64,000 bases of DNA from Lycocorax pyrrhopterus obiensis. Lineage: Eukaryota; Chordata; Aves; Passeriformes; Paradisaeidae. The position numbers and the translations under genes were made by a program. The DNA is taken from contig JACSVZ010000004.1 in the NCBI GenBank assembly GCA_014706295.1, positions 9,396,465 through 9,460,464 of the forward strand. The letters run 5' to 3'. The notes beneath the pieces were generated by a model. That model did no database searches, was not told the DNA's origin, and was given only the letters and a program-made list of their open reading frames with translations. Positions 24,410-36,238 of the stretch are shown here, in pieces; the first letter of the stretch is position 1, and the number at the start of each line of letters is the position of its first letter.

Positions 24410-27400
24410 GGTCCAAAATTCCTACAGGAAAGTTAGCTGAATGCAAAAAGTATCAAGAAACAGAGAAACATTCCATGGTCCTTAAAACCCAAAGGTAAGA
24501 TTCTCTTCCTAAATATACCATTAAGCAAGGTAGCTCTGATGAACCTTTTAAATACCTTTTAAGGACAAAGACTCAACTGTCCCTGCTGATGGGAAAGTCA
24601 TAATGTGGCTTTTTTCCTGATGGCTTTCTATTCTTTGTATATGTGACAGATGTCAATGAAGTTGAAAAGTGTCCGTTTCCCAGCAGGGTGCTGGCTGTTC
24701 CCCAAAATGCCTGGGCAGTTTATAGAGGCCCTAATATCTCCTGATGGTGACGGAAGGATTTGTAGGGAAAGCTTCCTGCGGGGCAGAGGCCTGCTGCCTT
24801 TGAATAGAAGGCAGCCAGCAGCTCTATGGGCCTCAGCGAGAGATGCCACTGCACCATCAGGAAGCTTTGATTTATTATCTGAGAAATTCACCATCCATCT
24901 GCATGAAGAGGTCACAGAAGCAACTTTCCTAATGTGAATCTGAGACCCCCATTATTTCCCACTTATTGCTACAAGCATGAAAAATTGTTCCAACTGAGAA
25001 AGCTGGACTTTCAGGACTTGTTGCCATGGTTGAATTTATAGGAATATTTAGGAGCAATGCTTAGTGGGGTTTTTTTGAACCTATAAACTCCAACAATTTT
25101 CACAGGTTTCTGCTAATTAATGCCACCACTGTGGAAATGGAAGCAGTTCTGCAAACAAGCTGCGACAAATGGGATTTTTATTGCCAGTGGAAAAGCCCAG
25201 GGAATAATTAGCGGGTCCATAGAGATCTCTTGATTACAGACATCTGCATTGGTAATGTCCAGACTCAAAGATCGCCCAGGGAAATGTTTTGGGATTTTCA
25301 CCTTAGGGCACATTTATGTTGTCAGCTACACCCTTCAAAATGCAGTCGGACATATGTGGGAAAATATTTTGTGAAATGTTAGACCAAGGAACCTGATGTT
25401 GACTAATCTGAACTAGGGAAACTGGCTTTGCTTTCCAAAGTACTGTCCAGCCGCCAAGACTTGCAGATGTAATATTTTGATATGTCGTTAAACCTAATTT
25501 CACAGGGATATTTCTCAGTGCTGCATCTGAGTTGCTCTGAGTTGCCTGAGATGCTTTTGCAGTTATCACTGCTTTGTTGAATAGGATGAAGAGGAAACAA
25601 CGAGACTGATTATTAAAAAACCACGTGACTCCTTGAAAATGAAGCGCTGAAAAAAGAATTCACGTCAAGACAGGATTTATCAGTTCAGGTTGAAGAGTAA
25701 CTTGATTTGGGATTTTCCTCTTGTCAAAGTGATTCACGGTACAAATTATGGATCTACTTATAGAAGTGGTAGAGGTTTTGCCTTTTTTAAAACAGCATGC
25801 TTTTAAATTGGCTAATAAAATAATTATTTCAGGCCTATGAAGCAGAACTTTAAGCTAAGGGTTTTTTTAAAAGCCACAATTATTTTCGTTCAAATAGCGT
25901 TAGAGCACAGTTGCCCCAGTTCTAGACTTGTTCAAGTTGTATTAAATGCCAATAAATCCCAAACAAAAGTCATCCTTTCCCTGAAAAATTTATAGCCTAC
26001 AGATTTGCTTGCATTTACCAATTGTGCTTGGATGTAGGATTTAAAATAAACTAAATTTATAATGCCTGTGATTTTAAAACATTGGTGACACAGCAGGTCT
26101 GTCTTGCTTAGAATCTCTCTTTGACGGGATCTTCAATCCCACAAGCCTTGAAGCAGAAAATGCTCTTAAATTTGTATTTAAACCCATCCTTCTCCAGGAC
26201 AACCATTAAGCAAATGATTCATTTTAAGATACATTTCAGTCCCAGTGGCATCATTTATCCTACTCACTGGTCAGGCAGTCACTTACAACAAAGTTAAGTA
26301 CTGAGCAGACCTAATTCTGAATCCAGGCTGTCCTTCAAGATGTCATGAGAAGCAAGAATAACTAATTCTTCTGGCTTTTAGCCACTGCGTACACACAGGT
26401 AGAGCTGCACCCATTAATGCACCAACATATCAGACCTCTCTTGGCTTAGCTTTTCTGGTCTCTCTGTGATGAGGGGCAGGGGTAGAAGGAGTGAAGTGTT
26501 GGGAAAGAAGGAGAATTCAGAGGTTTTGAGGATACTTTTGTTCTCAGATAACTGGAACTTGTATGACAAGTACATGTATATTCATGGGCACTGAGTACTA
26601 GAATCCATGTTTGTTGCTGTCTGACCCAGGATATTTACAGAAATGTGAAGCAATTTCAAGATGAGGTTTGTAATAACCTCATTCTGAGTCCTCATGAAAT
26701 CTTTCCAGAAGTCCCCAGAGATGCCTGTGATCACATGTATCTTATTGTCACCACCTTGGACAGACAGATGGGAAAGTCCCCAGAGAAATTGCTTCAGAGT
26801 GGTGTTTACTGACCAGGATGTGGGCTGCAATGACACTGGTTTTGTGGAACACTTGCACTGGTTTTGGGGTGCAGATGAAAGGACCTTCTCTTACAGTGTC
26901 CTGCAGACAGGGTTTTGATTAATTCTGAGTAGCCTTTCAAAGTACAGGCTATTTACATGTACAATCCAGATGACTTTGAGCTCCAGCTTGGTACATTTTT
27001 CAGCTGTATTTAAGGCAATAGCTTGCAGTGGTTAAAGGTATGAGTGTGTGGCATGCATATCTGCCGTTCAGAAACACGATATGAATTCCTGTAAATAAGG
27101 TATTTAAGCATAAATGTGTTTGACTGTTTTCTAATGAGCCTTGTTCACAGGCCCTGCAGGGTTAATTAGGTTTCTAGATCTTATCTTTACTCTATTACAC
27201 TAAAGGCAAAAACCTCTACAGGAACTGAATCCACTCAGAAAGAGCAAATAAACTGGCTCTAAATGATCACCAACTGACCAAGCTTTTCTGCTTCAGCTCC
27301 CTGTATGCCTTCAGGCAACCGGGATTTAAAAGCACTGAGATTACAGGACCATAAAAATACACATTTACATTTACGTGTGGTCACATGCAAAATTTAAGAT

Positions 27401-27957
27401 TTAGAGAAAGCCACAAAGGGAATGTTTAACATAAGTAGCCAGGCACAAGCTGAATTAATGACACAGCAGCCCCAGCAGAAACACAAGAAAAACATGTAAA
27501 CCTTCATCTATTATTAGTTGCTGTAGCCCACACTCCAGAGCACAAGGACGCATGGTCATTAAAGGCTGTTCTTTTCCACAAGATCTTTTAGCTGCTTCAT
27601 GAATGGGAGCTGGGCAAGTCCTGAAATGTAGTGAATTCACATGTGAGAGTCCTTGTTTTGAGTTTCATTTCTTTGTTGGATGATTAAATCACTGATAATG
27701 TGAAAAGAGTAGCCAGAAGTCTCTCCTGACCCCTGCCCAGGCAGGGACACTCTTCAGAAGGACTCTCCAGCCTGTCTATGTCAGACACTCCGGGCTGGGA
27801 GAAAGCTGCAGATGGTGCTCCCAGGATGTGCATCAGCTCCTCTAGCACTGGAAGGGTTTGCATTCCTGTAGCCCCTGGCAGACAGGCAGAGCTTTTGTAC
27901 CAAGCCTTGCACATCTGCTACAGGCAATTCAAGAGCCTGTAGCAAATACAAGAGCGT

Positions 27958-28238
27958 GTGATGACAGGACAAGGGGCAGTGGCTTCAAATTGACAGAGAG
28001 TAGGTTTGGATTAGATATTAGAAAGAAATTCTTTACTTTCAGGGTGGTGAGGTCCTGGCACAGGTTGCCCAGAGAAGCTGTGGATGCCCCATCCCTGGAA
28101 GTGTCCAAGGCCAGGCTGGATGGAGCTCTGAGCAACCTGGCCTAGTGGGAGGTGTCCCTGCCCATGGCGGTGGGGTTGGAACCAGATGATCTTTAAGGTC
28201 CCTTCCAAGCCACTCACTGACTCTATGATTCTATGAAT
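27958..28238 (+). mobile_element. CR1 LINE 3' fragment (plus strand)
   Basis: The best-preserved CR1 in the window. It begins at 'gtgatgacaggacaaggggc', reads through the end of ORF2 ('ttggattagatattagaaag', 'gaaattctttac', 'gggtggtgag', 'caggttgcccagagaagctg') and the 3' UTR ('ggaggtgtccctgcccatgg', 'gatgatctttaaggtccctt'), and ends in two TTCTATGA-type octamers (28222-28238). CR1 ORF2 encodes endonuclease and reverse transcriptase, but only its last few dozen codons remain. The 95-codon frame at 27858-28145 enters this relic and its downstream part reads the ORF2 remnant. It is not a host gene. Confidence 0.96.
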
Positions 28239-29035
28239 TCCTTTGCTTAAAAGTCCTGTGTTGCAATGTAATGCAGACACATCCTGATGGAAAGCTCCAG
28301 GAGTAGATTCTGTTTGGTTTTCCATGTGTTGGTACCACACCTCCCAGACTGGCTTTCAGGCCTGACATGTTAAGCTTCCTGATGCAACTGCAGCACAAGT
28401 AAATATTAGCTATGAAGAGAAACACATTTTCTTTTTAATTTTTCTTGCCTTGACACTGTTGTCTTTGCAGGAAATACGTAATTTTTTTCACAAGAGTGTC
28501 CTGTCAGGGAATAAAAACTAGACTGGTTCATTTTAAGCAAATCTGAGTTCTGGTTGTGTAATTATGGATCTGCTCACATGAACATGCACAAAAAAAACCG
28601 TGGAGGAGTTCCCAGGGGAAAAGTAATGAAGTCTGTTTGTCTTGCAAAAGCTATGTTGTATAATATAGCAAATGATAGCACGAGAACTTCTCATGTGGGA
28701 GAATCTTAAGAAATAAAATTCAACCAACAGATGAGTTTCAGAAACCAGTTGTCCTGTTGCAAATTTCCCCCCACCCCCTGCAGAATTTTGTTTAATTCCT
28801 TTGCAAATTGCAAACTACTCAGCACCTTAGGCAGGGTCTGCTCCTCAGCTGGCCTGGCTCAGCACAGTAATGGGATCAATAGTGGAGCTACTCGATAGCA
28901 GCCCTGAATTTAGAATGCTAATTGTTTAACCTTGCCAAGTGGAACAATTACATTTTTGATACCACAGTGGTAGGGAGCTCAAATAAGCAAAGGGGAAAAG
29001 GACATTCTCTTATGAGTGCACTTTTTTTTGGTACC

Positions 29036-29050
29036 TAATTAGGCTAATTA
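29036..29050. promoter_or_regulatory. Paired TAATTA homeodomain-type sites
   Basis: Two TAATTA hexamers separated by GGC sit in a repeat-free AT-rich neighbourhood (28790-29100) that also holds gctaattg and caattac words. TAATTA is the preferred core of many homeodomain proteins, and such pairs are common in vertebrate enhancers. The words also occur by chance in AT-rich DNA, so the call is weak. Confidence 0.2.
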
Positions 29051-30810
29051 AAACCTGTGGGCCTAATGATGTACTGAAAATTAAGCATTTGCAAAACTCC
29101 TTACAGGTTGGGGGAATAAAGACATGGATTGTAAGACTGAGAAAAGAAGAAAAATCAGAAGGTCATGTTGTTTTATCTCTCACTGGAGTTTTCTCCTAGG
29201 ATTTGTTATGATTTACTGTCATTACATATTATGTAAACAGTCACTGTTTCCATGAAGTGGGAGGTCCTGTTAATCTTCTGTAGCTATTCAGCATTGTTTG
29301 TGAGTTTAACTGGAAATGTACCTCCTTACTGTACGGGAATGATCAGGAATCTATGTAACCCTATAGCCTCGGGTTATGGCTCTGACCCCATTAAATGTGT
29401 AGGTGGGGTCTCCCTGGTAAGTCAGTAGAGCCAAGGAAAGTCTGAGATGATTTCCATGCTTCCTGCTGTTGTTTCCTCCTTAGTGGATGCTCTTGTCTCC
29501 TCCAGATTAGCAACTGCCTGGCCCCAGGGCCCACGAAAATACTCTGGAAGAATACTTTCTTTTTCAGCTTTAGGGTATGACTGCATGGCAGGTGGTTAAA
29601 AAGAAAAAAAAGGTGAATAGAGAAAGAAGCCTCCCTTTTTTCCTGCTTCCTTCTAAATCCTTTACTAAACAACATCTTTACTTCATCCCCTACCAGCAGA
29701 ACCTGTATTACTTAGTCATACAGGCTCTCCACACTTTCTACAACAGCAGAGGCAAATCAGTTCTAGCAAATAGGTTGCTTCTAGTCTTGTGTTCCTTTTG
29801 TTGGAAAGCCCTGCCTTTTGGTGTTGTTTGTTCTCCAACCTATACCCAAGGTTTCACTGACACCAGTGGGAGACTTCCTAGGATGTCTGAGAGTAACACA
29901 TTAATTCCCCTTTCCAGGAGTGATTCCTTCAGTGCTGCCATACCAGTGGAGATTGCGGCAGGGTCTCCTTCCATCCCAGTTGCTACACTGGAGCAGATCC
30001 TCTGGCACAGGTTCCCGTCGCTGGGAGTTGTCCCAGCTAGATGCCTGTGAGGAGGTGGGAAGAAACGCACAGCAGTCCTGTGCTCACTCACTTGGCTGCC
30101 AAACATGCACATTTCACTGCTTTCTTGAGAGCACTTTCCTGCTGTGGAAATGTGATATGCCTGACTAGGTAGGCCAACAGCTGTGTGATTGTCCATCTGC
30201 TGCTTCTCCAGATTAAATATTAGCCCTCGTGTCTCCTCCAAAGCAATGAATTTTCTCCAAGTGCAGTTCTCAAAGAAGAGCTTTTCTTCTTTCTCTTCTT
30301 CTGCACCTGATATTCCGTGAGATAAGTGATACAGATGGGCAGCAGGGGAATTTAAACACACAACTGCCAAAAAATAGAGCCTATTACTTGTGTTGATTTT
30401 TAAATGTAATTCTCTTCAGTGGTAAATGAAACAAAGCACACAGCCACAGTGAGATGACTACACAGTGTCAGTGAGTGAATCCTGTCACATCTGCAGGGTG
30501 AAGGCATCTTGGCTGTTGGCTGGTGAGATCTCCCCAGGAGACAAATGCTTCACAGAGAACTTCTTCCATGAGAAACCTTTCAGCTTCATATGGCCTTTGT
30601 TGCTACTTCTGCTCTACCCTGACCATGTACGTTTGTTTATCAATGTTGCTAAAATTTTTAGTTTCTATAGAAGGGGATGTTTGAGCTGACTGTTTGTTGT
30701 TTTTTTCCAGCCAACATAGAGAGAAATATTTGAGATAGATTTCAGAAGTAGACAGAGTCATTCTTAATTTGTTTCTTTAGAGCTTCATTTTCCTCATGCA
30801 AGTTATTCAT

Positions 30811-30880
30811 GACTCCCACTGAAACCAATAAATTCCTAGTCCTTCACGGCAGGAAAGGCACTAAAGTCAATGGGAATTAT
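30811..30880. repeat. Degenerate inverted-repeat fragment (cactgaaaccaat..aagtcaatgggaa)
   Basis: The words gactcccactgaaaccaat and, about 45 bases on, aaagtcaatgggaattat are both variants of the CATTGAAGTCAATGG-type core. They lie in the order expected of an element with two core copies. Decay is heavy. Assignment is by pattern only. Confidence 0.4.
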
Positions 30881-30898
30881 TTTTATCCTGCAGTTGGT

Positions 30899-30908
30899 GG
30901 GGGGGGGG
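30899..30908. repeat. Poly-G run (10)
   Basis: Ten consecutive G residues, rare in a vertebrate genome. It is too short in separate runs to form an intramolecular quadruplex alone. The run length is prone to sequencing error. Confidence 0.85.
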
Positions 30909-32849
30909 AGGCGGATAAGCCTCCTGGGAAACTGTGGATCTCCTATTTGCCATAAGCCATCCGTTACTTCCCTGGCAGTAGCAAGTCATTCCAGGATTTG
31001 TAGGAATCTCTATTATTATTTAAGTGTATCTATGCTTTCATTCTCACTTCTAATATAAAAGTAACTGATGCGAGTTATGAAATTGCGTTAATACACGGAT
31101 TTCTGCTGACTCTTCGTTTATGGCTTATCTTTCATTGCCTCTATTATAGCACTTGTTGCCCTGGGATTCAGAGTTATGTCCAGGCTTGCTGCAGATCTCC
31201 TCTCCTCAGAATTTCACCCATTGCTCGTGAGAATTTCAACTTCTGGATAAATAAATATTTTGGGTCAGGTCTTAAAAACACAGAAGTCCTTATTCGAATG
31301 TTATTTTTGGAACATGCCCATGTCTTAGTGGAACTCTCATACCACAATAGCTGATGGAAGAAATAGAGAAATGTAACTTCATGTCTTGGCTTTGAGGGTC
31401 AGAGGGGATGGAAGGAGATGGGAGAAAGAGTAGACAGATCCGGTGACTGAGCTTTCCCTGCAGAAGAATAAAAAGGGTTTCGTAGTGACAGTAAGTAGAA
31501 CAAGCACAGTGTCAAATGCATCTTCCAAAGAGAGCTAAAAATCATATCAGGCTAAATCAAACTTATGTGGCAGCTCAGGGGGAGCTGCCGCAACAAGCTG
31601 AACTTGCCCCATCCTGTCCCTCTTGGCCTTTTGTGCTAGGAACAGATGTCCCTTCTCCCCCAACTGTCTTCTAGATTAAGAATTAAGAACTTGGGCTCTG
31701 AACTTTAATTCATGATTGCCTTCATAAGCATCTCTATTCCTGCAATATGACAGTAATTTCATTGTTTTTCTTCTAATTATCAGTCTCTTTCCTGTATTGC
31801 CTGTGTAAAATTAAAAAAAAGACTGGGCTTTGCTGACTTGTTGGGCCTACGCTGGACAATCCCTCCTGCCCAGATATTTAACCCTTTTCAATTTCCAACA
31901 ACACATAAGCAGAAGAAGTTTCTGGAGTGGAATACTTCCTGTCTTTGGGAAGAAAAATTAGGTGGTACTTTTCCAACAGAAACAGTTTGAAACCATCTTT
32001 AAATAGTAGAATAGAAAATTGATCCAGAAAAAAAAAATGAAAGCAGAGAAAACCTTTCGGTTGAAGTCCTTAGTGTTTCATGCCATCAAGAGAGATAAAG
32101 TTTTGTTAAATATATTCATTTTAACAGGTGGTTTTCACAGTGCCAAAGATATTTTCCACACTCATGTTAGTGAATTATGTCTCTGTTATTCTTAATTCTC
32201 TTCCAGACCTCCTAAACTAAGGAGGTGCAGACTAACTGCTCAGACACCCAGAACAGGCTTGTGGGATTTGGAAAATGAATGGGGAAAATCACGTGTGATT
32301 GGTGGGCAAGCAGAGGGTGTCTGTATAAATCTGTGGCCACTGTGGGCTTGGGTTTGGCACTTTCAGCCCATGAGTGGGTGCCTCGGTGGAGCCCCAGTGG
32401 AGAGAGCAACACGTTTGTAATCACAGCTGTTCAAGCTGGAGGCCTGTCTGGCTTATCAGCAGAACATCACAGAATTCCAAGGAAGGCAGGCAGAAAGGTT
32501 TAAGTAAGAGAAATCCTTGAAACCTTCTAATTGCAAAGGCAGACCATTAGGCAAGCATTACCCGTTGATTTTCCTGGAAACTGAATAAAAAATTATTATA
32601 AAACATAGTCAGATTTAGGTCACATAATAAACTTATAATTTATAAAGAGAGCCTACAACTATCAAACACCCTGCAATGACTTTAATAATGGGATTTATAC
32701 ACCGTTGCATCTTTTAAAAATACCAAATGAGGGTCAGATTTATGATCATGTCCTAATGTGATACAAACAACCATACAGTGATTGAAGAGATTCGTTGGGG
32801 TTCTTTGCCTCTCTCGTCTTCCAAAGAGCAAATGTGATCAGATGCTCCA

Positions 32850-32873
32850 TTTCATAGATTTCATAGATTTCAT
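32850..32873. repeat. Short tandem repeat, 9-bp unit (tttcataga)
   Basis: Two exact and one partial copy of TTTCATAGA. It resembles, but does not match, the complement of the CR1 terminal octamer array. No CR1 body follows, so it is listed only as a tandem repeat. Confidence 0.7.
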
Positions 32874-35800
32874 GTGATCCTTGACCCCACATTTTGTGCA
32901 ATTATTTTATTATTTTTCTTCAGACAGCCTTCCAAATGCTTGCAGGAGGGGATTTGTAGCAGCATGAAACCTGGCAGTGACCTAGAGATTCCACACTTGT
33001 TGCTCCCACTGTGTTGTCTTCTGTGAAACACTAACTTGTTCCTGGGGACGCTGTAGAATATTGATCAGAGCACAGAATCATTAACGCAAAGTAGTTTTCC
33101 ACATCCTGCCTCGTAGCTGTTCATGCAGTTGATGTTCAACTTTGGAGGTGTAGTGTTTGGGATGTGGAAGTCTCTTTTAATCAAATATTACAAAACAAGG
33201 GCCAAATCAGCAGCTCCTGCAAATGCCCTGGCACTTGCCAATTTCCGTCGGCCTGCATTGATTTTTCGCTCTCTGAAGAACCTTGTCCCTCAAGCTTCTA
33301 AATTGAGATAAATGCTGTCTTACTACAGAGCTTTCCAGTGATCAGCTGGAAGCCTGAGGTCCCCTGGCTCCATCTGGGTAATAAAGTGCAGATGCTGGAT
33401 GCCTCTCTCCACCTGATGAGCTGTCAATGTGCTGGATAGATGAGCTGTTGGGAAATGAAAGAGGTTTCAAGTTGAAACATTTCTTGGGTTTTTTCCTTCA
33501 TAAAGAAAAAAAGAAGTAAAAATGATTCTGTGGCATGTCTTGATTTCACCAAATCAGCATTTTTTCCGACGAGTATTGGTTCTAAGAGAAGCCAGAGGCC
33601 CTGCGAGTTCAGCTGAATTTTAGAACACTGCTACTGTGCTGCTTTGGAGTGAGGAGGGTTTGGGGGCCCGACAGCTAGAGATTGGTTCCTCACATTGCAC
33701 AGGCAGCGTGGCTCAGCGGTGAGTCATGAGGCAGCAGGGGAACGGGGGAGAGTTCAGTGGGTAGGGTAAAGGCCTGCAGGATAGAAAAGTCAGTGCTAGC
33801 AGGGACTGATATTCCCGATATTTCAGGATCCCTGGAACACTTGGCACTGCAGGGGTTTAATGCATATGGCTACGAGGTGGGTGTTACATGGAAATCAGCG
33901 AGGGTGGTGGTCGGTGTGAGTGCAGAATGCCAAGGTAACACACAGCGGGTATGGTTTTTGGACTTTCCATTAAGGGGCTGATAGTGGAAAATGTGACACA
34001 GACTAATCACTGTGCTAGAGGTAATGATTTCAAACACTTTGCTCTACTTTGATTTCTATCTGCTGCTGTCTAGCTCAGTTAGGAGCATTCCTGTGAAGAT
34101 CCCTAAGTAGGTGGAAGTGGATCCTGCCTCTCTAGCACACAGTGGGAGCTATGCTTCTTATTTCATTAAGACACTGGGCCTTTAAGAAGAGAGAGTTTAA
34201 TTACTACTCAAACGTAATGAGTCCAGCCCACAGATTCTTTCCTCAGCTTTGAAAATGTCTCCAGTAAAGGCAAAGATGTTTTTAAACAGAACAAAGCATT
34301 CACAATGAGCTTAAAAAGCTTCATCTCTAAACCACTCCTTCAAGCACGAAGGTGGCCTGAGCAGATACGTTTAATATTGAGCAGCCAGGACATGGTCAGT
34401 CTCACAGCCCTGCTTTTGGGCCATTTGACAGCAGAAGAGAGTTCCCGTGTGAATGCTGAGTGCTCCAGCTCACTCTGCCGAGCCAATCCATTTCTTCAAA
34501 GACTAGACAGTGCTGAACTTAGTAACATGAAAAATGTGACTTTTTAAATTTCTATTTTAAGTTCACAGCTGGATTTTCAGTCAATTAGGATGTTTCTTTT
34601 CTTGTGGTTTCTGGTTAAAATATTACCTTAAGTCAACCAACTAATGTTTTAGTCTGCTCTTAAAATATGCAAAGTCAAGATTGCACTTTTAAAGATTTTC
34701 AAGACCAAATTTTTCTGTGTGATTTTTAGCATAATTTCTGCAAACTAATAATGTTCAGGGTCTGAGGTTTCTCTTCTAAATATTTGTTGTTTCCTGATAG
34801 GGTGGAACACTCAGCTGAAGTATCCATTTTAATGTCAGTGACATATTGCAAGTCCTCTGAATAACTGCAAATTGCAGATCAGGTTGAATGTCCATCTGAA
34901 AGGGTCCTGGCTTAGAAAAAATTATTAGCATTATGAGAGAGCTCAAAAAAGCTTTGGGGGTCAGAATTAGCCTCTAGAAGTATATTTTGATTTTCTATTA
35001 CAGGGCACATAGTGTTGGTCTGGTTTTCCCAGGGTTTCAGTCAGACTCTTTGCCAGCAGACAGTTTGAGTTAGACTGCACTGCAAATCAGCATTACCTTA
35101 TAAAGCACTGAGTAAAATTTTGTATCTTCTTCTGCAAACTATTATGTCCTAACCATTTTCTAACAGCATTTCCTTTTCCTCTGAGTGAAAATTAAGGGTG
35201 AAAAAAGAAGATAACACTGGTTTTATGTTCTAGTGAGATGGTCAAAGTTCCTTAGGCAGGCTGAGCTCCTCACACGCCTCACCTGAACAGCTGCAGCACT
35301 AAGCTTAAGAACCCACCTCCTGACACTTCTGAAGCACTCACTGCCCTGCCACTGCCTTCTTTCTTCACTGTTGACTGAGATTTTATTTGATATACCTATG
35401 GTGTCCTCTCCAGGTCTAGAACTCCCTGGTTTGACTGACATCAGTTTTTCCTTTCATCAGTCAGAGACTTTGGTGCTACAGAGGACTGTACTTTGACAAT
35501 TTGTTTACACATCATGCCTGGGGCAGTTCTATGACTGATAGCTGAGTGGGAGATGGAAGGGTTGCACAGCCTTGAACTTGAGCTATTTGGGGTCTAGTCT
35601 ACAGAGATTTGACACACATTTTATTGCAGGGTTACAGAAAGGGAACTATGTTCCGTGGCACTCTGAAATGAGAGTTTGGTGTATTGAGAGTGATGCTTTT
35701 CTTTGTTTGCTCTTTCTCTGCACATGCCTAGAAATCACACAGTACCATGTTTTACCAGAGGCAAGAAAAGTAATAGGTATAATAGGTATTTCTATATCCA

Positions 35801-35927
35801 GTTACTCTCATGTTCATTCATGAACAACAAGTGAAGCAGCATCAAGCATGGACCTTTCTACCAGTGCTTCTCTGCAGGTTTCATACTCATTTCTGTCTCT
35901 TTTCTATGTCTATAAGACAGATCACAA

Positions 35928-36238
35928 TTGTGGAAAGATTCATAGGGGCAGACACTGATCTCTTCTCTGTGGTGACCAGTGACAAGACCTGTGGGGATGG
36001 CCTGAAGTTGTGTCCAGGGAGGTTTAGGCTGGGTATTAGGAAAAAGTTCTTCACCGAGAGGGTGGTTGGGCACTGGAACAGGCTCCCCAGAGAAGTGGTC
36101 ACAGCACCAACCTGAGAGAGTTCAAGAAGCATTTGAAAAATGCTCTCAGGCACATGGTGTGACTCTTGGGGTGTCCTGCACAGGGCTGAGAGTTGGACTT
36201 AATGATCCTTGTGGATCCATTTTCTGTGATTCTGTAAT
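35928..36238 (+). mobile_element. CR1 LINE 3' fragment, second subfamily (plus strand)
   Basis: A CR1 3' fragment of a type distinct from the others here. It reads 'ggggcagacactgatctctt', 'ctgtggtgaccagtgacaag', 'atggcctgaagttgtgtcca', 'gtattaggaaaaagttcttc', 'gggcactggaacaggctccc', 'gagttcaagaagcatttg', 'gctctcaggcacatggtgtg' and 'gttggacttaatgatccttg', and ends in 'ctgtgattctgtaatg'. From memory this 3' end is common in neoavian genomes. Frames of 80-101 codons across it are ORF2 debris. The copy is 5'-truncated and dead. Confidence 0.94.

Larger units (their letters stand above)
17230..27957. other. Non-coding stretch, no supported gene
   Basis: About 10.7 kb with no recognised gene. Frames of 111-143 codons overlap on opposite strands at 20376-20989, and frames of 95 codons lie on both strands at 24628-24937. 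Frames open on both strands at once usually reflect few stop words rather than coding. AT-rich stretches with TAATTA words (25114-25120, 25205-25210) lie in repeat-free DNA and could be regulatory, unproven. Confidence 0.5.
28239..35927. other. Non-coding stretch, no supported gene
   Basis: About 7.7 kb. It contains the longest frame of the window, 29840-30370 (-), 176 codons. The product shows no domain I recognise, overlaps a 157-codon frame on the other strand, and is no longer than expected by chance. The segment 32510-32740 is very AT-rich with several TTTATAA/AATAAA words. The segment 28790-29100 has clustered homeodomain-type cores. No RNA gene was identified. Confidence 0.5.

Noticed and set aside
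27690..27957. 5' extension of the CR1 at 27958
   Set aside because: The words upstream of 27955 do not follow the CR1 order I know, and the similarity begins abruptly at 'gtgatgacaggac'.
27858..28145. 95-codon frame as a small gene
   Set aside because: Its downstream part (from about 27958) lies in a CR1 relic and reads ORF2 remnants.
29849..29880. Another core-family fragment (cactgacaccagtggg)
   Set aside because: The short dyad is compatible, but the flanks do not match the other copies.
35810..36115. 101-codon frame as a small gene
   Set aside because: Its 3' half lies in the CR1 copy at 35928-36238 and reads its ORF2 remnant.
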